Assembly (NCBI RefSeq): GCF_001190945.1
Contig: NZ_CP011112.1
Coordinates: 1,674,001-1,738,000, forward strand
Reading direction: 5' to 3'
Length of the DNA: 64,000 nucleotides
Source of the DNA: Luteipulveratus mongoliensis
GTDB taxonomy: Bacteria > Actinomycetota > Actinomycetes > Actinomycetales > Dermatophilaceae
How positions within the stretch are numbered: position 1 is the stretch's first letter; each line of letters begins with the position of its first letter. Positions 61,163-64,000 of this stretch are shown here, one piece after another. Both the position numbers and the translations under genes were made by a program. The notes under the pieces were generated by a model. The model was given only the letters and a program-made list of their open reading frames with translations, was not told the DNA's origin and did no database searches.

Positions 61163-62365
61163 TCACTCCTGCGGGGCGGCTGCCTCACCGGACTGCGCGG
61201 CGACGAGGCCGTGCGGTGTCACCGCCGTGATGTCGGCCGCCTTCTTGGCGCCGGTGCGCAGGTCGACCTGCTCGCCGAGGTAGCGGATCAGGACCGACAG
61301 CAGGGCGACGGTCGGGACGGCCAGGAACGCGCCGATGATGCCGTTGCCGTGCGACCCGACCGCGATACCGAGCAGGACGAGTGCGGGGTGCAGGTTCATC
61401 GAGCGCGACTGGAGCGCGGGCTGCAGCACGTGGCCCTCGAGCTGCTGGACCGCGATCACGATGCCGAGCACGATCAGCGCCGTCACCCAGGACTTGGTCA
61501 CCAGCGCGACCAGCACGGCGAGCGCCCCCGCGACCGTGGCACCGACGATCGGGATGAAGCCACCCAGGAACGTCAGCACCGCCAGCGGCAGTGCGAGCGG
61601 CACCCGCAGGATCACCAGACCACCGCCGATCAGAACGGCATCGACGGCGGACACGATCGCCTGGGTGCGGATGAAGCCGCCGAGCGTGTTCCACATGCGG
61701 GACAGCAGCTCGGTGAGATGGGCGCCCGGGCCCTCACCGACCACTCCGCGCAGCCAGGGCAGGAACCGCGGGCCGTCCTTGATGAAGAAGAAGGACAGGA
61801 TCAGTGAGAGCACGAGCGTGACGATCAGGCTGCCCGCGGTCGACACCCCGCTGAAGACGCCGCCGGCGATCGAGGAGCCGCTCTCGCGCAGCTTGTCCGT
61901 GATGGCCGCGACGCCGTCGTCGATCTGATCGGGACGGACGTTGAGCGGCGGACCCTGGGCCCAGTCGCGGACCTCGTTGACGCCGGCGATTGCCTTGTTG
62001 GCCAGGTCCTCGGACTGGTCGACGACCGACGGCACGATGGCCGCGATGATGCCGCCGATGATCGCGAAGGCGCCGAGGATCGAGCAGGCGGCCGCCAGCG
62101 CCGGAGGGAAACCCCGCTGCCGCAGCCACCGGGTCGGCGGCCACAGCACCGTGGACAGGACGAGCGCGAGGATGATCGGCAGGATCGCCACCCACAGCGG
62201 TGCGAGGGCACGCTGGAGCAGGTAAAGAGCGAGCAGGATCACGATCGTTCGCAAGGCCCAGCCGGCGCTCCAGCGGAAGCCTCCGCCGATCACATCACCC
62301 CGACTTACGGCGCTGGGCGGGGCCGCTGGAGCGGGTGTTTCGTCCGGGTCCAGACGACGGGCCAT
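61163..62365 (-). CDS. AI-2E family transporter
   Basis: A 400-residue member of the AI-2E/PerM/YdiK family with seven or eight helices, including a long central extracytoplasmic loop (about 120-185), the ILSFFFIKDGPRFLPWL segment and the family's GGFIPIVGATVAG motif. Some relatives export AI-2 and others are Na+/H+ antiporters; the substrate here is not known. ATG 62365 has AGGAGAG at a good distance; the open frame continues but is not protein-like. Confidence 0.94.
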   Translation of the reverse strand: MARRLDPDETPAPAAPPSAVSRGDVIGGGFRWSAGWALRTIVILLALYLLQRALAPLWVAILPIILALVLSTVLWPPTRWLRQRGFPPALAAACSILGAFAIIGGIIAAIVPSVVDQSEDLANKAIAGVNEVRDWAQGPPLNVRPDQIDDGVAAITDKLRESGSSIAGGVFSGVSTAGSLIVTLVLSLILSFFFIKDGPRFLPWLRGVVGEGPGAHLTELLSRMWNTLGGFIRTQAIVSAVDAVLIGGGLVILRVPLALPLAVLTFLGGFIPIVGATVAGALAVLVALVTKSWVTALIVLGIVIAVQQLEGHVLQPALQSRSMNLHPALVLLGIAVGSHGNGIIGAFLAVPTVALLSVLIRYLGEQVDLRTGAKKAADITAVTPHGLVAAQSGEAAAPQE

Positions 62366-62438
62366 GTGAACTCTCCTGGAACTGTGGATGCGCGAGGGAT
62401 TCCTCGGGATGAGTGTGTCGCAGGTACCGTGTATACCC

Positions 62439-64000
62439 ATGGGTAAGCACAACGTGGACGCGCCGACGTCTTCTCGGCGGCGTGTCGCGATTGCTGGCGG
62501 CGCCGCCATTGCGCTGGTTGCAGGCGGTTTCGGCGTCAGCAAGGCCGTCTCCTTCATGGGCAAGGACGACGGCTCGTGCGCGACCCCCGCCAGCGTCCGC
62601 GTGGTCACCACTCCTGAGATGTACAACACGGTGCTCTCGGCTGCTGAGACGGTCGAGTCCGAGGGTGCCACCTGCGCCTCGTACGACGTCGCCGCCCAGG
62701 GTTCTGGTGAGACGGCCAAGGCGATCTCGAGCAACGCGGGCGTGCCCGATGTCTGGATCCCGGACAGCACGATCTGGGCGGACAACATCAACGCCAAGCT
62801 CGGCGCCGGCTGGGTGACCCCGGGAGAGACGATCGCGACCAGCCCGGTCGTGCTCGGCGTACCCCCGAGCCTGCACGACAACCCCGACCTGCAGAAGCCG
62901 CAGACCTGGGCGAGCGTGCTGGCCACCCAGATCCCACTGACGATGATCGACCCCGACACCTCCTCGCCCACGCTGACCTCAGTGGTTGCGGCCAACCAAG
63001 CGGTCTCGGGGCCGGGCCAGAAGGAGAACAAGCAGGACCTGCTGCGCTCCTACCTGCGCCTCAGCCGCTCGCTCAGCACCGAGGAGTCGCTGCAGAGCAA
63101 GGCCAAGGGCAGCAAGGACGTCGCGCGCGCCTACCCCCTCAGTGAGCAGCAGCTGACGGCGTACAACAAGCAGAACAACGCCCAGCAGCTCACGCCGTTG
63201 ATCCCGACGGAGGGCGCCGCGGAGCTCAACTACACCTGGGTGACCCCGGTCCATGGCACCCAGGCGCCGCAGGCAGCGCTCGATGCGCTGCACGAGCAGC
63301 TGGTCTCGGCCGAAGGCAAGAAGGCGCTCAGCGCCGCAGGCTTCCGCGTGCCGGGCGCACCGCTGCCGACCGACACCGGCATCCCGGCTGGGGTCAAGAT
63401 CGTCAAGCGGGCGTCGGCGACCGCGAACCAGAGCGCGCAGCTGGCATGGGAAAACCTCAGCAAGGACGCCCGGATGCTCGTCGTCCTCGACGTGTCCGGC
63501 TCGATGCTCGCCGAGGCCCAGCCCAAGGAGACCCGCATCGACCTGCTGGTCAAGATGTGCACCCAGGCGCTGGACGCGCTGCCGCAGACCACCTCGATCG
63601 GTGGCTGGGCGTTCTCGACCGACCTCGATGGGAAGGGCAAGGACTACAAGGAGCTCGTCCCGACGATCGAGCCGATCGACGGGAGCAAGCAGGGCCTCGC
63701 CCACAAGTCCCAGCTCAAGAAGGCCCTGCAGACCGGTCCGGAGCTGGCCCGGCGCAACGGTGACACCGGCCTCTACGACACGGTGGCGGCGGCGTACCAG
63801 CACGTGCACGACACCTACGACCCGCGCTACGTCAACTCGGTCGTCGTGATGACCGACGGGGCCAACGACGACCCAAACGGCGGTCTCAACCTCCAGCAGG
63901 TGCTGACCAAGCTGCGCGGCCAGTACGACCCCAAGAAGCCGGTCAAGATCGTCACCATCGGTATCGGCGACAAGACCGACCCGAAGGCGCTCAAGGACAT
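62439..64000 (+). CDS. Second substrate-binding-like and von Willebrand A domain protein (partial)
   Basis: Starts at ATG 62439 (MGKHNVDAP) and is open to the window end. It is a paralogue of the 58028 gene along its length. N-terminal helix about 15-37, binding-protein-like region (VRVVTTPEMYNTVLSAAETV; VPDVWIPDSTIW) and a VWA domain with MIDAS Asp351 in LDVSGSM and VVVMTDGANDDPNGG. The last visible residues are before the end of the VWA domain. The 12-nt arrangement of GTG/ATG codons leaves ATG 62439 as the natural start. Function unknown. Confidence 0.92.
   Translation, partial: MGKHNVDAPTSSRRRVAIAGGAAIALVAGGFGVSKAVSFMGKDDGSCATPASVRVVTTPEMYNTVLSAAETVESEGATCASYDVAAQGSGETAKAISSNAGVPDVWIPDSTIWADNINAKLGAGWVTPGETIATSPVVLGVPPSLHDNPDLQKPQTWASVLATQIPLTMIDPDTSSPTLTSVVAANQAVSGPGQKENKQDLLRSYLRLSRSLSTEESLQSKAKGSKDVARAYPLSEQQLTAYNKQNNAQQLTPLIPTEGAAELNYTWVTPVHGTQAPQAALDALHEQLVSAEGKKALSAAGFRVPGAPLPTDTGIPAGVKIVKRASATANQSAQLAWENLSKDARMLVVLDVSGSMLAEAQPKETRIDLLVKMCTQALDALPQTTSIGGWAFSTDLDGKGKDYKELVPTIEPIDGSKQGLAHKSQLKKALQTGPELARRNGDTGLYDTVAAAYQHVHDTYDPRYVNSVVVMTDGANDDPNGGLNLQQVLTKLRGQYDPKKPVKIVTIGIGDKTDPKALKD

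Overview
The window is a 64-kb stretch of chromosome from a high-GC Gram-positive bacterium of the phylum Actinomycetota. The evidence is strong G/C third-position bias, frequent GTG starts, tightly overlapping ATGA/GTGA gene junctions, an IdeR-type iron regulator with every metal ligand conserved, a 6C RNA, a cyclic-di-AMP (ydaO) riboswitch ahead of an NlpC/P60 hydrolase, HelD, DUF305/DUF3105 and DUF2505 proteins. The family cannot be fixed from sequence alone; a Micrococcales or Propionibacteriales lineage fits. There is no prophage, integrase, insertion sequence or CRISPR array, and gene content is mostly chromosomal housekeeping with accessory metabolic clusters.

Region by region. 0-12 kb: an FtsX-type ABC permease, a divergent cupin/MarR pair with two visible operators, HelD, a GT1-type glycosyltransferase, an MMPL exporter and a large polytopic membrane protein that may be a GT-C transferase. 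11.8-17.8 kb: a PhoP-like response regulator, its histidine kinase and an HtrA-like PDZ protease in one minus-strand operon, then a MarR-MFS efflux operon ending in a 29-residue membrane peptide. 17.8-25.4 kb: PepN, a GNAT, a broken AbiEi-like gene, a PPOX protein, SerC, a glyoxalase overlapping a ribbon-helix-helix gene, and PdxH. 25.4-29.3 kb: 6C RNA, DUF305-DUF3105, IdeR, the ydaO riboswitch and its NlpC/P60 hydrolase. 29.3-41.2 kb: paired CNNM/CBS transporters, paired CrcB fluoride channels, SDR, AlkD-like repair protein, a frameshifted lipoprotein, a DEAD-box helicase, a cell-wall amidase, a second MMPL exporter and its TetR.

41-57.7 kb is the most accessory-looking part. It holds a flavin monooxygenase-SDR operon divergent from a TetR gene; a DHA2 transporter with a frameshift that opens it into the downstream PLP dehydratase; a protein joining a LysR-type DNA-binding domain to a hormone-sensitive-lipase-type hydrolase; a lipase-hydrolase operon with TetR; a NarL-type two-component system; and a sulfatase-LacI operon with its operator. 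57.7-64 kb holds tRNA-Arg(CCT) and two paralogous proteins that join a periplasmic-binding-protein-like region to a von Willebrand A domain; the second runs off the window.

Recurring non-coding structure includes a 40-bp repeat in four places (twice as inverted pairs, once supplying the pepN stop codon), a perfect 66-bp palindrome, several convergent-gene terminators, and 11-bp-phased triplet repeats upstream of both the PhoP-like operon and an MMPL gene. The best candidates for new biology are the LysR-hydrolase fusion with its small neighbour, the SBP-VWA pair, the phased-repeat regulon and the repeat family. I see no clear multi-gene system that is wholly undescribed.
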